A DNA stretch of 64,000 nucleotides from Capra hircus (GCF_001704415.2 NC_030836.1:21984001-22048000), one strand, 5' to 3'; shown: positions 1-10,940, counted from the stretch's first letter. The notes: generated by a model not told the origin, from the letters alone. Program-made: numbers and translations.

Positions 1-510
1 GGCTGCGATGGCGCAGGAACGGCTGAGAGGAGCTATCCCGTGTCTGAGGTCAGTGCCTCTGGGAGGAGCTACCTCGCCTCCGAGTTCAGGGGCGGCGGCC
101 AGGTGGAGACACCCTGCGTCCGAGGTCAGGGGCGGCAGCCGGGAGGAGCTACCCTGCGTGTGAGGTCAGGCCAGGAGAGACACCCAGCGTCTGAGGTCAG
201 GGGCGCCCAAGAGAAGCCACCTCGCACCTGAGGCCAGGGGCGGTGACCCTGAGGAGCCACCCGGAGCCCAAGGCCATGGGCCGCAGCTGGGAGGAGCCAC
301 CCACGCCCAAGGGCAAGATCGGTGGCTGGGAGGAGCATCCTGAGGAGTGGTGGCTGCGCAGCCGCAGGAGGGCCTAGAGGAGCTATGCCACGTTGAAGGT
401 CAGGAATGGTGGCGGTAAGGAGATACCCCTCATCCAAGGTAAGGAGCAGTGGCTGTGCCTTGCTGGAGCAGCCGTGAAGAGATACCCCACGCCCAAGGTA
501 AGAGAAACCC
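1..510 (+). repeat. Degenerate GC-rich tandem repeats of the BovB leader
   Basis: About a dozen imperfect units of roughly 35-42 bp share the pattern GGAGGAGCTACC ... GAGGTCAGGGGCGGC. They become more diverged to the right. The array is CpG-rich and lies immediately upstream of the BovB coding part, so a promoter or leader role is an inference from position and composition. Confidence 0.75.
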
Positions 511-1181
511 AAGTAAGACCGTAGGTGCTGCAAGAGGGCATCAGAGGGCAGACACACTGAAACCATACTCACAGAAAACTAGTCAATCTAATCACACTAG
601 GACCACAGCCTTGTCTAACTCAATGAAACCAAGCCATGCCTGTGGGGCAACCCATGACAGGCGGGTCATGGTGGAGAGGTCTGACAGGGCGTGGTCCACT
701 GGAGAAGGGAATGGCAAGCCACTTCAGTATTCTTGCCGTGAGAACCCCATGAACAGTATGAAAAGGCAAAATGATAGGACACCGAAAGAGGAACTCTCCA
801 GGTCGTTAGGTGCCCAATATGCTACTGGAGATCAGTGGAGAAATAACTCCAGAAAGAATGAAGAGATGGAGCCAAAGCAAAAACAATACCCAGTAGTGGA
901 TGTGACTGGTGATAGAAGCAAGGTCTGATGCTGTAAAGAGCAATATTGCATAGGAACCTGGAATGTCAGGTCCATGAATCGAGGCATATTGGAAGTGGTC
1001 AAACAAGAGATGGCAAGGGTGAACGTCGACATTCTAGGAATCAGCGAACTAAAGTGGACTGGAATGGGTGAATTTAACTCAGATGACCATTTTATCTACT
1101 ACTGCGGGCAGGAATCCCTCAGAAGAAATGGAGTAGCCATCATGGTCAACAAAAGAGTCCAAGATGCAGTACTTGGATGCA
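1..1181 (+). mobile_element. BovB LINE, 5' end, 3'-truncated
   Basis: This is the 5' part of a BovB (RTE-clade) retrotransposon: a GC-rich repetitive leader, a linker, then the start of the apurinic-endonuclease domain (GTWNVRSM, ILGISELKWTG and GVAIMVNKRV are all readable). The match to other BovB copies in the window stops abruptly in the endonuclease around base 1181, where unrelated A+T-rich sequence begins. LINE copies usually lose their 5' end, so a copy that keeps the 5' end and lacks the 3' end is unusual. It may continue left of the window. Confidence 0.85.
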
Positions 1182-1234
1182 TAAGCTTTAGGCTCCACTT
1201 AACATTATTTGATCTGTGGTTTTCAACTTGGTAA
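449..1234 (+). pseudogene. BovB N-terminal frame plus endonuclease start, broken by one stop
   Basis: An open frame of 159 codons from 449 ends at a TGA at 926-928. The same frame then stays open to 1234 and carries the beginning of the BovB endonuclease. The 159-codon part is basic and polar (many K, R, S, N, Q) and I recognise no domain in it. The stop looks like decay of a CpG-containing CGA codon, which would make the upstream part an N-terminal extension of the endonuclease protein; this is inference. The last residues, after about base 1181, are not BovB. Confidence 0.6.
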
Positions 1235-2141
1235 TCAGGTAAGTGTTTAACATGGTCAAAAAATAAACATAAATTAAAATAAATTAAAAATTAAAAAATA
1301 AATCTCCAGTATTTTATTTTGATCAGCCACACAACCTTCATTCTGGAACATAAAGATCAGTATGCTGGTGAAAAGGAAAACATTTGTATCAAAATTGTCA
1401 GTAAGAAAATAACTCTGTTTCCCCATCTTCCCAAATGGTATCTTTTAGTTACTAAGCAACTAATATAAAATTTTGAATGCCTTTATTTACCTCTTAATTG
1501 ACATTCAAATATGCTAAATAAATTGTACTTCTTCATGATTATTCTTAGGTGTGTTCTACAGGTAAGACGAGAGGTGTATGGAGAAAGAATACTAAATTAG
1601 ACCTCAGAAACCTGAGTTCTAATCTAGTCCAGGATATGCCCCCTTAATTTTGGTCAAATTATTAAACGTCTCACACTCTTCATTTTCTCATCTCTAAAAC
1701 TGAGAAAGTAAAATGCAAGCAAAGTGCTCTGCTTTATGTACCATTCTAACTAATGTGCCTGATGACACCTTTTTCCCCACAAGCAATGGATTGTTTGCAA
1801 ATAAAGTAACAAATATCATATTTAAGAACTTGAAAAATAATTGTGAACTAAGTAACAGTCATAACTGCTGATTATACAAAGATAACCCATCATGTCTATG
1901 CAAGAAAGTGTGCTACTGATGGCTGCTTACCCGTGGTTCTTGACAGATGAGAAAACTGGACTCGCTGCTTCTCAGGTCCTAATAGCACCATGGAGAAGAC
2001 ACAGCACTGTTAATAATAAGGCAATGGAGAGCACACAACTGTCAACAACAAAAACTCTAGATTCTCTATGCAAAATCTAAACCTACAATTCAGGGAAGCT
2101 ATGAAACACATCAAATTGGCTGCAAAATTCTGTATGTACAT
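1182..2141. other. Non-repetitive A+T-rich sequence with a MIR-like piece
   Basis: Mostly unique sequence. Around 1600-1720 there is a weak plus-strand MIR-like stretch (CTGAGTTC, then CTCATTTTCTCATCTCTAAAA). A candidate minus-strand exon at 1931-1978 is listed separately. Confidence 0.5.
1931..1978 (-). CDS. Weak candidate coding exon (48 bp)
   Basis: On the minus strand a pyrimidine-containing tract ending in CTATTAG precedes 48 bases followed by the donor GTAAGC. The segment is open in phase 0 (sixteen codons, beginning DLRSSESS). That is the phase left by the candidate exon at 5765-5808, so it could be the next exon of the unrecognised CpG-island gene. The phrase CAGATGAGAAAACTGGA on the plus strand also resembles a common ancient repeat motif, which lowers confidence. 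No conservation or transcript evidence is available to me. Confidence 0.25.
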
Positions 2142-2368
2142 GGGGTTTCCCAGGCGGCGCTAATGGTAAAGAACCCACCTGACAACGCAGGATACATAAG
2201 AGATGTGGGTTTGATCCCTGGGTTGGGAAGCTCCCCTGGAGGAGGGCATGGCTACCCACTCCAGTATTCTTGCCTAGAGAATCCCAGGGACAGGGGAGCC
2301 TGGTGGGCTGCCATCTGTGGGGTCTCACAGAATCGGACACGACTGAAGTGACTTAGCAGCAGCAGCAG
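2142..2368 (+). mobile_element. Bov-tA SINE
   Basis: The tRNA-derived head (GTTTCCCAGGCGGCGC, GGTAAAGAACCC, GTTTGATCCCTGGGTTGG) is followed by a Bov-A body and a (CAG)n tail. The body is of the BOV-A2 second-monomer type (CAGGGACAGGGGAGCCTGG, GAAGTGACTTAGCAGCAG). Confidence 0.9.
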
Positions 2369-2399
2369 AGCAACTAAGCACAGCACGGATACAACTTTT

Positions 2400-3056
2400 C
2401 TTCTTTTAATTCTGATTTTATTTAGGTTCTCTTGTTTTCTTAGTTGAAACTGAAAGCTTGTAAATTGTATTTATCTTTTCAAATATCAGCTCTTAATTCC
2501 ATTGATCTTTTCTATTGTCTTTTTAGTCTCTATGTCATTTATTTCTGTTCTGATCTTTACCTACTTTTATGAAGAGTTTTTATCATAAATGGATGTTGAA
2601 TTTTGCCAAATGGTTTTTGGTATCATATTCTTTTTATCTTTGATGTGATCATATGATTTTTGTCTTTCATTTTGTCACTGTGATGTATTATGCTTACTGA
2701 TTAGCATGTATTGAACCATCCTTACATCCCTGGAATAAATTTTCACTTGACCATGGCATATGATCCTTTTAATGCATTTTTGAATTCTTCTTGCTAATAT
2801 TTTGTTAAGGATATTTGTATATGTGTTCAAGAGGTATATTAGCCTGTAATTTTCTTTTTTTGTGGTGTCCTTGTCTGATTTTTGTATCAGCATAGTTCTG
2901 GCCTCATAAAATGAATTTGGAAGTGTTTCCTTTTCCTCAATATTTTGGAAGAGCTTGAGAATGATAGATACTAAATTTTCTTTGAATGTTTGGTAGAGTT
3001 CTCCAGTGAAGCCATCTGGTCCTGGAATTTTGTTTGTTGAGAAGTTTTTGATTAAT
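2400..3056 (-). mobile_element. L1 ORF2 fragments, antisense (5' inversion of adjacent L1)
   Basis: Read on the minus strand, 3055 down to about 2573 encodes decayed L1 reverse-transcriptase sequence: the SPGPDGF-type region, then DTTKKENYR, then ILNKILARRIQ, then a VIQHI-like segment. This is the part of ORF2 just upstream of the sense L1 that starts at 3057, as expected for a twin-primed 5' inversion. The outer piece, about 2400-2572, instead matches a more N-terminal ORF2 part (EINDIETKKTIEKING-like), so it is out of order and is either a separate fragment or a rearrangement. Confidence 0.7.
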
Positions 3057-5383
3057 TACTAAGTTATATATCACCATAAGAAAGGCTATATATGACACAC
3101 CCACAGCAAACATCATGCTCAAAAGAAAAGCTTTCACCTTTTTCTATAAGATCAGGAACAATAATAAGATGCTCATTCTTGACACTTTTAGTTAACATAA
3201 TATTGCAAGTCCTAGCCTGATCAATTAAGCAAGAAGAGTAAATAAAAGGCCTACTACATTTAAAAGGAAAAGTAAAACTGTCACTATTTATATTAACTCA
3301 TGCTGATGGCCTGAGTTAATATAACCAAAAACCTGAAGACTGTCCCCCCAAAACTGTTAGAATTCATTATTAAATTTAGTAAACCTGTAGGGTATAAAAA
3401 TATACAAAAATCAGTTGCACTTCCATACACACTAGTAAAGAGTTATCATAAAGAGAAATTAAGAAAACAATCCCATTTACAATTGCATCAAAAAGAATAA
3501 AATACTTAAGAATAAATTTAACCAAGTAAGTGAAAGACCCAGAACACATTGCTGAAAGACACTGAAGATACATGTAAGTAGAAAGCTGTCTGTGCTCATG
3601 GATTGGAAGCTTACTATTGTTAAAGTGTCTATATCACACAAAGCAATCTAAGATTAATTCAATCAACCATAATTCCAATGGTATTTTTCACAGAACTGAA
3701 TAAACAATCCTAAAATTTGCCTAAACTCACAAAAGACCCTGAATAACCCAACCAATCTTAAGAAAGAAGAACAAATGTAGAGGCATCATACCTTCTGATT
3801 TCCAACTATATTATAAATATATAGTAATCAAAACATAATAGTATTGATATAAACACTGAAACACAGATGAACAGAAAAGAGAGCCCCAAAATAAACCTAT
3901 TATATATGATCAATTAATTTATAACAAAGGAGCCAATAAAATACAATGGGGAAAGGATAGTGTCTTTTTCCCTAAAGAGTGTTAGGGACACTGGTTAGTC
4001 ACATGCAAAATAATGCAATTAGACCACTATCTCACACCATACAGAAAAAAATTAAAAATGCATTAAAGAATTGAGTGTAAGATCTTAAATCATAAAACCC
4101 AGGAAAAAAATATAGGTGGTAAGCTCCTTGACATCAGTCTCAGAGATAATTTTTTGCATCTGACTCTAAAACCAAATGCAGTAAAAACAAAAATAAACCG
4201 GTGGGATTTCACCAAACTAAAAAGTTTCTGCATAGCAAAGGAAATCATTAACAAAGTGAGAAGGCAACCTACCAAATGGGAGAATATTTGCAAATCATAC
4301 ACCTGATAAGAGGTCAACACCAAAATATATATACATATATATATAAAACCCATACAACTCAATAGCAAAAAAGCCAAATAATCCAACTGAAAAAATGGGC
4401 AGAGGATCTGAATAAACATTTTCCCAAAGAAATACAGATGGCCAACAGGCACATGAAAAGATGTTCAGCATCACTAATCATCAGAGAAATGCAAATCAAA
4501 ATCACTGTGAGATATCTCCTTACTCTTGTAAGAATGGCTACTATCAAAAACATAAGGAATAACAGTGTTGGCAAGAATATGGAGAAAAGAGAACCCCTAT
4601 GCACTGCTGATGGGAATATAAATTGGTACAGATACTATGGGAAACAGTATGGAGATTCTTCAAAAAATTAAAAACAGAACTACCACAGGGTCTGGAAATC
4701 CCACTTTTGGTTATTTATCCAACGAATAAGAAAATACTAATTTGAAAAGATACATGAACCCCAAAGGTCACTGCAACATTATTTACAATAGCCAACATAT
4801 GCAAACTACCTGAAGTACCTATGAATGGAAAAGTTAATAAATAATATGGACACACACACAATGGAATATTTCTTAGCCATAAGAAAAAGAATAAAATTTT
4901 GCCAATTGCTACATCAATGGAACTTGAGGGTATTATGCTAAGTGAAATAAATCAGACAGAGAAAGACAAATACTGTATGATTTCACTTACACAAGGAGTC
5001 TAGAAAATAAAACAAACAAACAAAATAGAACACAACTTACAGACATATAGAACAGATGGGTGGTTGCCAGAAAAGAGGTGGTTGGAGACAGGCAAAAGCT
5101 TGAAAGGTGTCAGGAGGTATAAACAGTCAGTTACAAGTAAGTCATGGGGATGTAATACATGATACAGTGACTGCAGTCAATGGTACTGTATTGCACATTT
5201 GCTAAAAGAGAATAAATCTTAATGCTATCATCACAAGAAAGAATATCTGTGACTCTGTATGATGATGGATAGTAATTAGACTTCTTGTGATGACATTTGG
5301 CAGCATGAACAAATATGAATCATTACGCTGCACACCAGAAATTAATATCAGATTATATGTCAATTACACCTCAGTAAAAAGGC
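3057..5383 (+). mobile_element. L1 LINE, ORF2 3' half and 3' UTR, decayed
   Basis: The sequence follows L1 ORF2 from the palm and thumb region through the C-terminus (readable: MANRHMKRCSASLIIREMQI, then a CDCKLV-like region) into an A-rich 3' UTR. It ends near ATTACACCTCAGTAAAAAGG, a typical L1 3' end. Many stops and frameshifts make it a dead copy. An internal (TA)n stretch lies around 4326-4345. Confidence 0.85.
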
Positions 5384-5764
5384 ACTAATCAGACACTGCT
5401 AACTCTGACAAGAAAAGCCATCAAATATTATTCCTTGCATTATCAAGCAGCGGGTTAAGCTAAATACTGTTATCTTGCATATCAAGTCTCAGCATATCTG
5501 AGTTTACATCACAGAAAGCCTCAAAACAAATCCAGACTTATGTTTTCTCTCCTATAACACCCAGAAAGAGTCAGTATTAAGGTTATGTGAAACACGGAAT
5601 TTGCTCTACTTAAAAAGTAATAGGTTGGAGGACAAAACATGAAGAATGTAGCATGAATAAATAACCGAAGTGCAAAGACCCAAGTATTCATATGAAGCAC
5701 ATATCTAACCTTGCCTCAATTTTTGTTCTGACTTATAAGGAGCTAACACATATATTTAACTTAC
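5384..5764. other. Unique sequence
   Basis: No repeat family or gene recognised. It lies downstream of the L1 and, on the minus strand, just after the candidate exon donor. Confidence 0.4.
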
Positions 5765-5808
5765 CTCATTTGCTTTGGAATAACGGTCTTCTCTACTGAA
5801 TTGTCTGT
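5765..5808 (-). CDS. Candidate second coding exon of the CpG-island gene
   Basis: On the minus strand a strong pyrimidine tract (GACTTTTTTTGTTGTTTAATTTAG) gives the acceptor. Forty-four bases follow, ending in ATGAG before the near-perfect donor GTAAGT. Exon 1 at 15420-16134 leaves one base of a split codon, and the segment is open in that phase (residues DRQFSREDRYSKANE), ending in phase 0. The intron would be about 9.6 kb. Splice signals and phase are seen directly; that this is the exon joined to exon 1 is inference, and another exon could lie between them. Confidence 0.5.
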
Positions 5809-5904
5809 CTAAATTAAACAACAAAAAAAGTCATGTTAAAACGGCCAACTGATCACAATATGTTAAAACTCTGAATAGGGAGAATTCAAAATTTAAAAGA
5901 TCAT

Positions 5905-6046
5905 ATTATCTGTGAACAGAAACAATTTTAATTCTTCCTTTCCAATTTAGATGTCTTTTATTCCTTTTCCTGCCTAACTGGTCTGGCTAGAATTTCTAGT
6001 ACTATGCTGAATAGAAGTGACAGAAGTGAATATCCTTGGCTGAGCA
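5905..6046 (-). mobile_element. L1 ORF2 fragment, antisense
   Basis: The stretch reading CTGTGAACAGAAACAATTTT ... TGTCTTTTATTCC ... ACTATGCTGAATAGAAGTG is the familiar antisense of the L1 ORF2 region around the YADD motif. It is short and diverged. Confidence 0.6.
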
Positions 6047-6189
6047 ATAAAGTTAACTCATAAACAAAAGCTCCTTGAAGTTCCTAATAAGTATTAAAAG
6101 TATAAAGGGGGTCTGAGATTAAAAAAAAAAAATTGACAACTGCTATCTTAGCTGTAAATTCAGTAGAAATGCATGCACTATGGGAATGG

Positions 6190-6535
6190 TACAAGAATGT
6201 TCATAACAGTATTATTGGTAATAACCAGAAAACCAAGGTTTCCCAGGTGGCTCAGTGGTTAAAACAAACAAACAAACAAAAAAAAAAACCGCCTGCCAAT
6301 GTAGGAGACAGAGGAGACGTGTGTTCGATTTTGGGGGCTGGAAAGATACCCTGGAGAAGGAAAAGGCAACCCACTCCAGTATTCTTGCCTGGATAAAATC
6401 CCATGGACAGAGGAGCCTAGTGGGCTACACTCCATGGGGTTGCAAAGAGTTGGGCATGACTGAGCATATAACACTCAGAAAACTAGCATCACCCCAAATA
6501 TCCAGGAACAATAAAGTGGATCAATACAATGTAGT
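6190..6535 (+). mobile_element. L1 3' fragment split by a Bov-tA SINE
   Basis: The parts before 6234 (ATGTTCATAACAGTATTATTGG) and after 6483 (TGTAGTATAATCACACCATG, GCAATAAAATTGAAT) are consecutive pieces of the L1 ORF2 end, separated by the SINE. Confidence 0.6.
6234..6475 (+). mobile_element. Bov-tA SINE with expanded A-rich stretch, TSD CAGAAAAC
   Basis: The tRNA-derived head and Bov-A body are clear. Exact 8-bp duplications CAGAAAAC flank it at 6226-6233 and 6476-6483. The usual TAAAGAATC of the head is replaced by an expanded (CAAA)n/poly-A run at 6261-6288. Confidence 0.9.
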
Positions 6536-7113
6536 ATAATCACACCATGTATGGTATTTAGCAATAAAATTGAATTAGTTTTAATTAGATGCAAAAACAT
6601 AAATCTCCCAGAAATAGTTCAGCAAAAAGGCAGAAATAATTAGCATTATTTCAATTACATAAAGTTTAACTATGCAGAACCAAAGTATGTTAGTTACGGA
6701 TGAATACTTAAGGGTAAGTAAATGTTGGGATACAATTAATACAATTACTCACCAAAAAAAACACTCCAGTTGCCTGAGCTCAGATTACTGTACTGTATTG
6801 CAAACCACACACCAAATATTTACGCCCTCTCTGCACTGACCTGTGACAACCTGGGCTCGGGAAACTGACATATGCTGCTACTCTGGCTACTGCTAATGCT
6901 GTGAATAGTAAACTGTTCTTTGTCTCCCATCCAGGTGTCTCATAATCTTCTACCAGTGACCATGAAATTGTAACAGCCTACTTTGTCAACTTTCAAATGC
7001 AGTCAAGTCTCAGACTTTTCACAGTTCTTGTCCCTGATTGTCAGCACAAGGATGATAATAATGGTGGTGATAATCGCTAACGTGCATTCATTCTCTATTG
7101 TTAAATTTACAGC
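6536..7113. other. Unique sequence
   Basis: No gene or repeat recognised. It ends at the left target duplication of the BovB at 7125. Confidence 0.4.
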
Positions 7114-7124
7114 AGAGGAGACAG

Positions 7125-8959
7125 AAAAGAACTGCAAAAAAGGCAAAACGGCTGTCCGAGGAGGCCTTCCAAATAGCTGAGAAAAGAAGAGAAGAAAAGG
7201 CAAAAGAGAAAAGGAAAGATATACCCACTTGAATGCAGAGTTCCAAAGAATAGCAAGGAGAGATAAGAAAGCCTTTCTCACTGATCAATGCAAAGAAATA
7301 GAGGAAAACAATAGAATGGGAAAGACTAGAGATGGCTTCAAGAAAATTAGAGATACCAAGGGAACATTTCATGCAAAAGGGGTAAAATAAAGGACAGAAA
7401 TGGCAGGGACCTAACAGAAACAGAAGATATTAAGAGGAGGTGACAAGAATACCCAGAAGAACTATATAAAAAAGATCCTCATGACCCAGATAACCATGAT
7501 GGTGTGATCACTCACCTACAGCCACACATCCTGGAATGTGAAGTAAAGTGGGCCTTAGAAAGCATCACTACGAACAAAGCTAGTGGAGGTGATGGAATTC
7601 CAGTTGAGCTATTTCAAATCCTGGAAGATGATGCTGTGAAAGTGCTGCACTCAATATGCCAGCAAATTTGGAAAACTCAGCAGTGGCCACAGGACTGGAA
7701 AAGTTCAGTTTTCATTCCAATCCCAAAGAAAGGCAATGCCAAAGAATGTTCAAAGTACTGCACAATTGCACTCATCTCACATGCTAGCAAAGTAATGCTC
7801 AAAATTCTTCAAGCCAGATTTCAATAGTTTGTGAACCGTGAACTTCAAGATGTTCAAGCTGGATTTAGAAAAAGCAGAGAAATCAGAGATCAAATTGCCA
7901 ATATCAGCTGGATCATGGAAAAAGCAAGAGAGTTCCAGAAAAACACCTACTTCTGCTTTATTGACTACATGAAAGCCTTTGACTGTGTGGATCACAACAA
8001 ACTGAAAAATTCTTAAAGAGATGGAAAAACCAGACCACCTTCCTGCCTCCTAAGAAATCTGTATGCAGGTCAAGATGCAATCGTTAGAACTGGATATGGG
8101 ACAACAGATTGACTCCAAATCGGGAAAGCAGTACATCAAGGTATACTGTCACCCTGTTTATTTAACTTGTATGCAGAGTACATCATGCGATATGCCAGGC
8201 TTGATGAAGCACAAGCTGGAATCAAGATTGCTGGGAGATATATCAATAACCTCAGATATGCAGATGACACCACCCTTATGGCAGAAAGTGAAGAAGAACT
8301 AAAGAGCCTCTTGATGAAACTGAAAGAGGAGAGTGAAAAAGTTGGCTTAAAACTCAGTATTCAGAAAACTAAGATCATGGCATTGAGTCCCATCACTTTC
8401 TGGCAAATAGATGGGGAAACAATGGAAACAGTGAGAAACTTTATTTTGGAGGGCTCCAAAATCGCTGCAGATGGTGACCACACCAATGAAATTAAAAGAC
8501 TCTGGCTCCTTGGAAGAAAAGCTATGATCCAACCTAGACAACATATTAAAAAGTAGAGACATTACTTTGCCAACAAAGGTCCGTCCAGTCAAAGCTATGG
8601 TTTTCCAGTGGTTATGTATGGATGTGAGAGCTGGACTATAAAGAAAGCTGAGTGGTGAAGAGTTGATGCTTCTGAACTGCAGTGTTTGAGAAGATTCTTG
8701 AGAGTCCCTTGGACTGCTAGGAGTTGAAAGAGTGAACCCTAAAGGAAGTCAGTCCTGAATATTCGCTGCAAGGACTGACGCTGGGAAAGACTGAAGACAG
8801 GAAGAGAAGCGGAAGACAGGATGAGATGGTTGGATGGCATCACCGACTCGATGGATATGCATTTGAGCAAGCTCCAGGAGTTGGTAATGGACAGGGAGGC
8901 CTGGTGTGCTGCAGTCCATGGGATCTCAAAGAATTAGACATGACTTAGTGACTGAAATG
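7125..8959 (+). mobile_element. BovB LINE, 5'-truncated, imperfect 11-bp TSD
   Basis: It begins in the linker between endonuclease and reverse transcriptase (KKGKTAV ... EEAFQIA-like) and runs through the RT (KASGGDG, FIPIPKKGN, then RYADDTT near 8250) to the 3' end with the GACTTAGTGACTGAA terminus. Stops at about 7828 and 8015, and further breaks, interrupt the frame. AGAGGAGACAG at 7114-7124 and AGAGGAAACAG at 8960-8970 are a 10/11 target duplication. Confidence 0.9.
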
Positions 8960-8984
8960 AGAGGAAACAGACCCAAAACTGTGA

Positions 8985-9540
8985 TAAATGCTATACAAGA
9001 GACTAAAAGAGCAAACAGAGAAAGTGAGAAAAACAAGGAGGGTTGCGGTTTAGACATAAGGAACTCAGAAAATCTCTCTGAGGGGGTAATAATTATACTG
9101 AGATGTGAAAGTTGAGAGGATACAAGAAACATGAGAACACCCAAAGGATGCAAGACAGGAACAGTTTTTTTAGGTGTTGAAAGAAACAAAGGCCAAGCTA
9201 AAGATGAGTAGGTAAATGGCAGACAGGTATAAGAAGGTATTAGAAAGGCATAGAGTTGGGGGACCATTTGTGGAGGACCTTGTATGACTTGATTTCTTCT
9301 TTGGTGAAATAGTAAACCATGAACAAGTATTTAAATAGTATTTACATTTACATTTTATGAAAAGCACTAGTTACTGACTGGAGGATGTGTTAAAAGATAG
9401 TGAGAATTGAGGAAAGAAATAAATCATGAGAGGTTGCTGCAATAAATCACAAGAGATGATGGGGGTCTAGCCTGCAGTTGGAAACACTGCAAATGAAGGC
9501 ACCTAAGTGGACTGTAGATATCTCAGTAAAAACGGAAAAC
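8985..9540 (+). mobile_element. L2 LINE fragment (ancient)
   Basis: The order of weakly preserved landmarks matches the L2 3' region: TCTCTGAGGGGGTAATAATT, GAAACAAAGGCCAAG, GAGGACCTTGTATGACTTGA, GGTTGCTGCAATAAATCACA, AGAGATGATGG. It is strongly diverged. Confidence 0.45.
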
Positions 9541-9816
9541 AAGCTGCTATCAAATTGCAGCTGTGCAGGTGGACAAAGAAGATGAAAGATTACTAGACTT
9601 GAGCAATTTGTGAATCCATTTACTGAAACGGGAAAGATTATTAATGGTAGGCAATTAATACAGCAGATGCTGCTGGCTCCCCACAAATATCCTTTCTCTT
9701 CCTTGTTCTTTACTAACAAAATACTAATTATATGGTGCAGCAATGAGCTCTCACAAAATAAAAAGAACAAAAAAACACATTTCCTAGCCTTCTTTGCAAT
9801 CTAAGAATACAGCATA
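9541..9816. other. Unique sequence
   Basis: Nothing recognised. Confidence 0.4.
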
Positions 9817-9827
9817 AACTCAAAGCT

Positions 9828-10054
9828 GTGTGCTGTGCCATGCTAAGTCACTTCAGTCACATTCAACTCTTTGCGACCCTGTGGACCATAGCCCACCAGG
9901 CTCCTCTGTCCATGGGATTCTCCAGGCAAGAACACTGGAATGGATTGCTTTGCCCTTCTCCAGGGGATCTTCCTGATCCAGGGATTGAACCCGCATCTCT
10001 TACTTCTTCATTGGCAGACGAGTTCTTTAGCACTAGTGCCACCTGGGAAGTCCA
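9828..10054 (-). mobile_element. Bov-tA SINE, TSD AACTCAAAGCT
   Basis: Reverse-complement Bov-tA: Bov-A body on the left, tRNA-derived head ending CACCTGGGAAGTCC on the right. AACTCAAAGCT at 9817-9827 and AATTCAAAGCT at 10055-10065 flank it (10/11). Confidence 0.92.
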
Positions 10055-10065
10055 AATTCAAAGCT

Positions 10066-10940
10066 ACCAAATATCGTATAAAAGGCTTTAATATCCATAC
10101 TATATTCTAAGATGTGCATAAGCATTAAATGAAAATGCATGTAAATTGCTTCATGCAGCCAGTCGCTGGCACAGAAATCATGAATGTTATTCTTGATGAT
10201 ATTGTTATTATTATTAGGATATATTCTATACTTTTATTAATTTTTAAAACTATTTCAAAGTCTTTGGATAAGTTGTAGAGTGTCAGAATAAAGATAAACG
10301 AATATATTTTGTATTCAGGTCTTCTTGTTGCAGGATCTATGCAAAGTACAAAACTAACACGCTGTAGATATAGCCATATAATTTAACTTTTCTGAGTATA
10401 GGTTTTCTGTCTAAAAGATTTAAAATATAAGTAAAAATTATTTGACATATATAAAATGTCACACACTATCATTATCAAAGGGTTTTACTCATGAATACTG
10501 TCTAGATGTACAGCTAAAAATTCCACAATGTCTTGACTACCTCTCATTGGACTTTCCAAAAACAAAGAAAGGAAACCAATCTAGCAAGCTCTTAGAAGAA
10601 GTAGATAAAGAATAGAAGTCTAAGAAAATACATGCCTTGTCTCTCAATGTATTGTACTTGCACACTGGCAGAGGGAGGCTTTTATTTTCTTGAGGACAAA
10701 AACAGTCACTCTTATGCAAAGAATAAAACACAGTTCCAAGCACAGAGAAAAAAATGCACACCTTAAGCTTGAGTTATAGAATATTTTATAATTCCATATT
10801 TTAGAAAACAAAATAGAAAAACTGGAAACACTAACCTTTACTTCTTCTAATTATTTTTGCTATACTTAACATAAAACAAATAGTTTAAAAAATATTTCAA
10901 ACTGTTATCAGAACTGGATGCAAAGTGTTCATTTCAGAAT
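10066..10940. other. Unique A+T-rich sequence
   Basis: No recognisable gene or repeat. A 74-codon minus-strand frame at 10537-10761 has no domain or splice support and is not called. Confidence 0.4.

Noticed and set aside
2210..2235. tRNA gene-like B-box sequences (GTTTGATCCCTGG and relatives) at many positions
   Set aside because: They are the tRNA-derived heads of Bov-tA and CHR SINEs; no cloverleaf-competent tRNA gene is present.
8926..9267. 113-codon minus-strand frame
   Set aside because: Overlaps the BovB end and L2 sequence; Leu/Ser/Phe-rich as expected from antisense of A-rich repeats.
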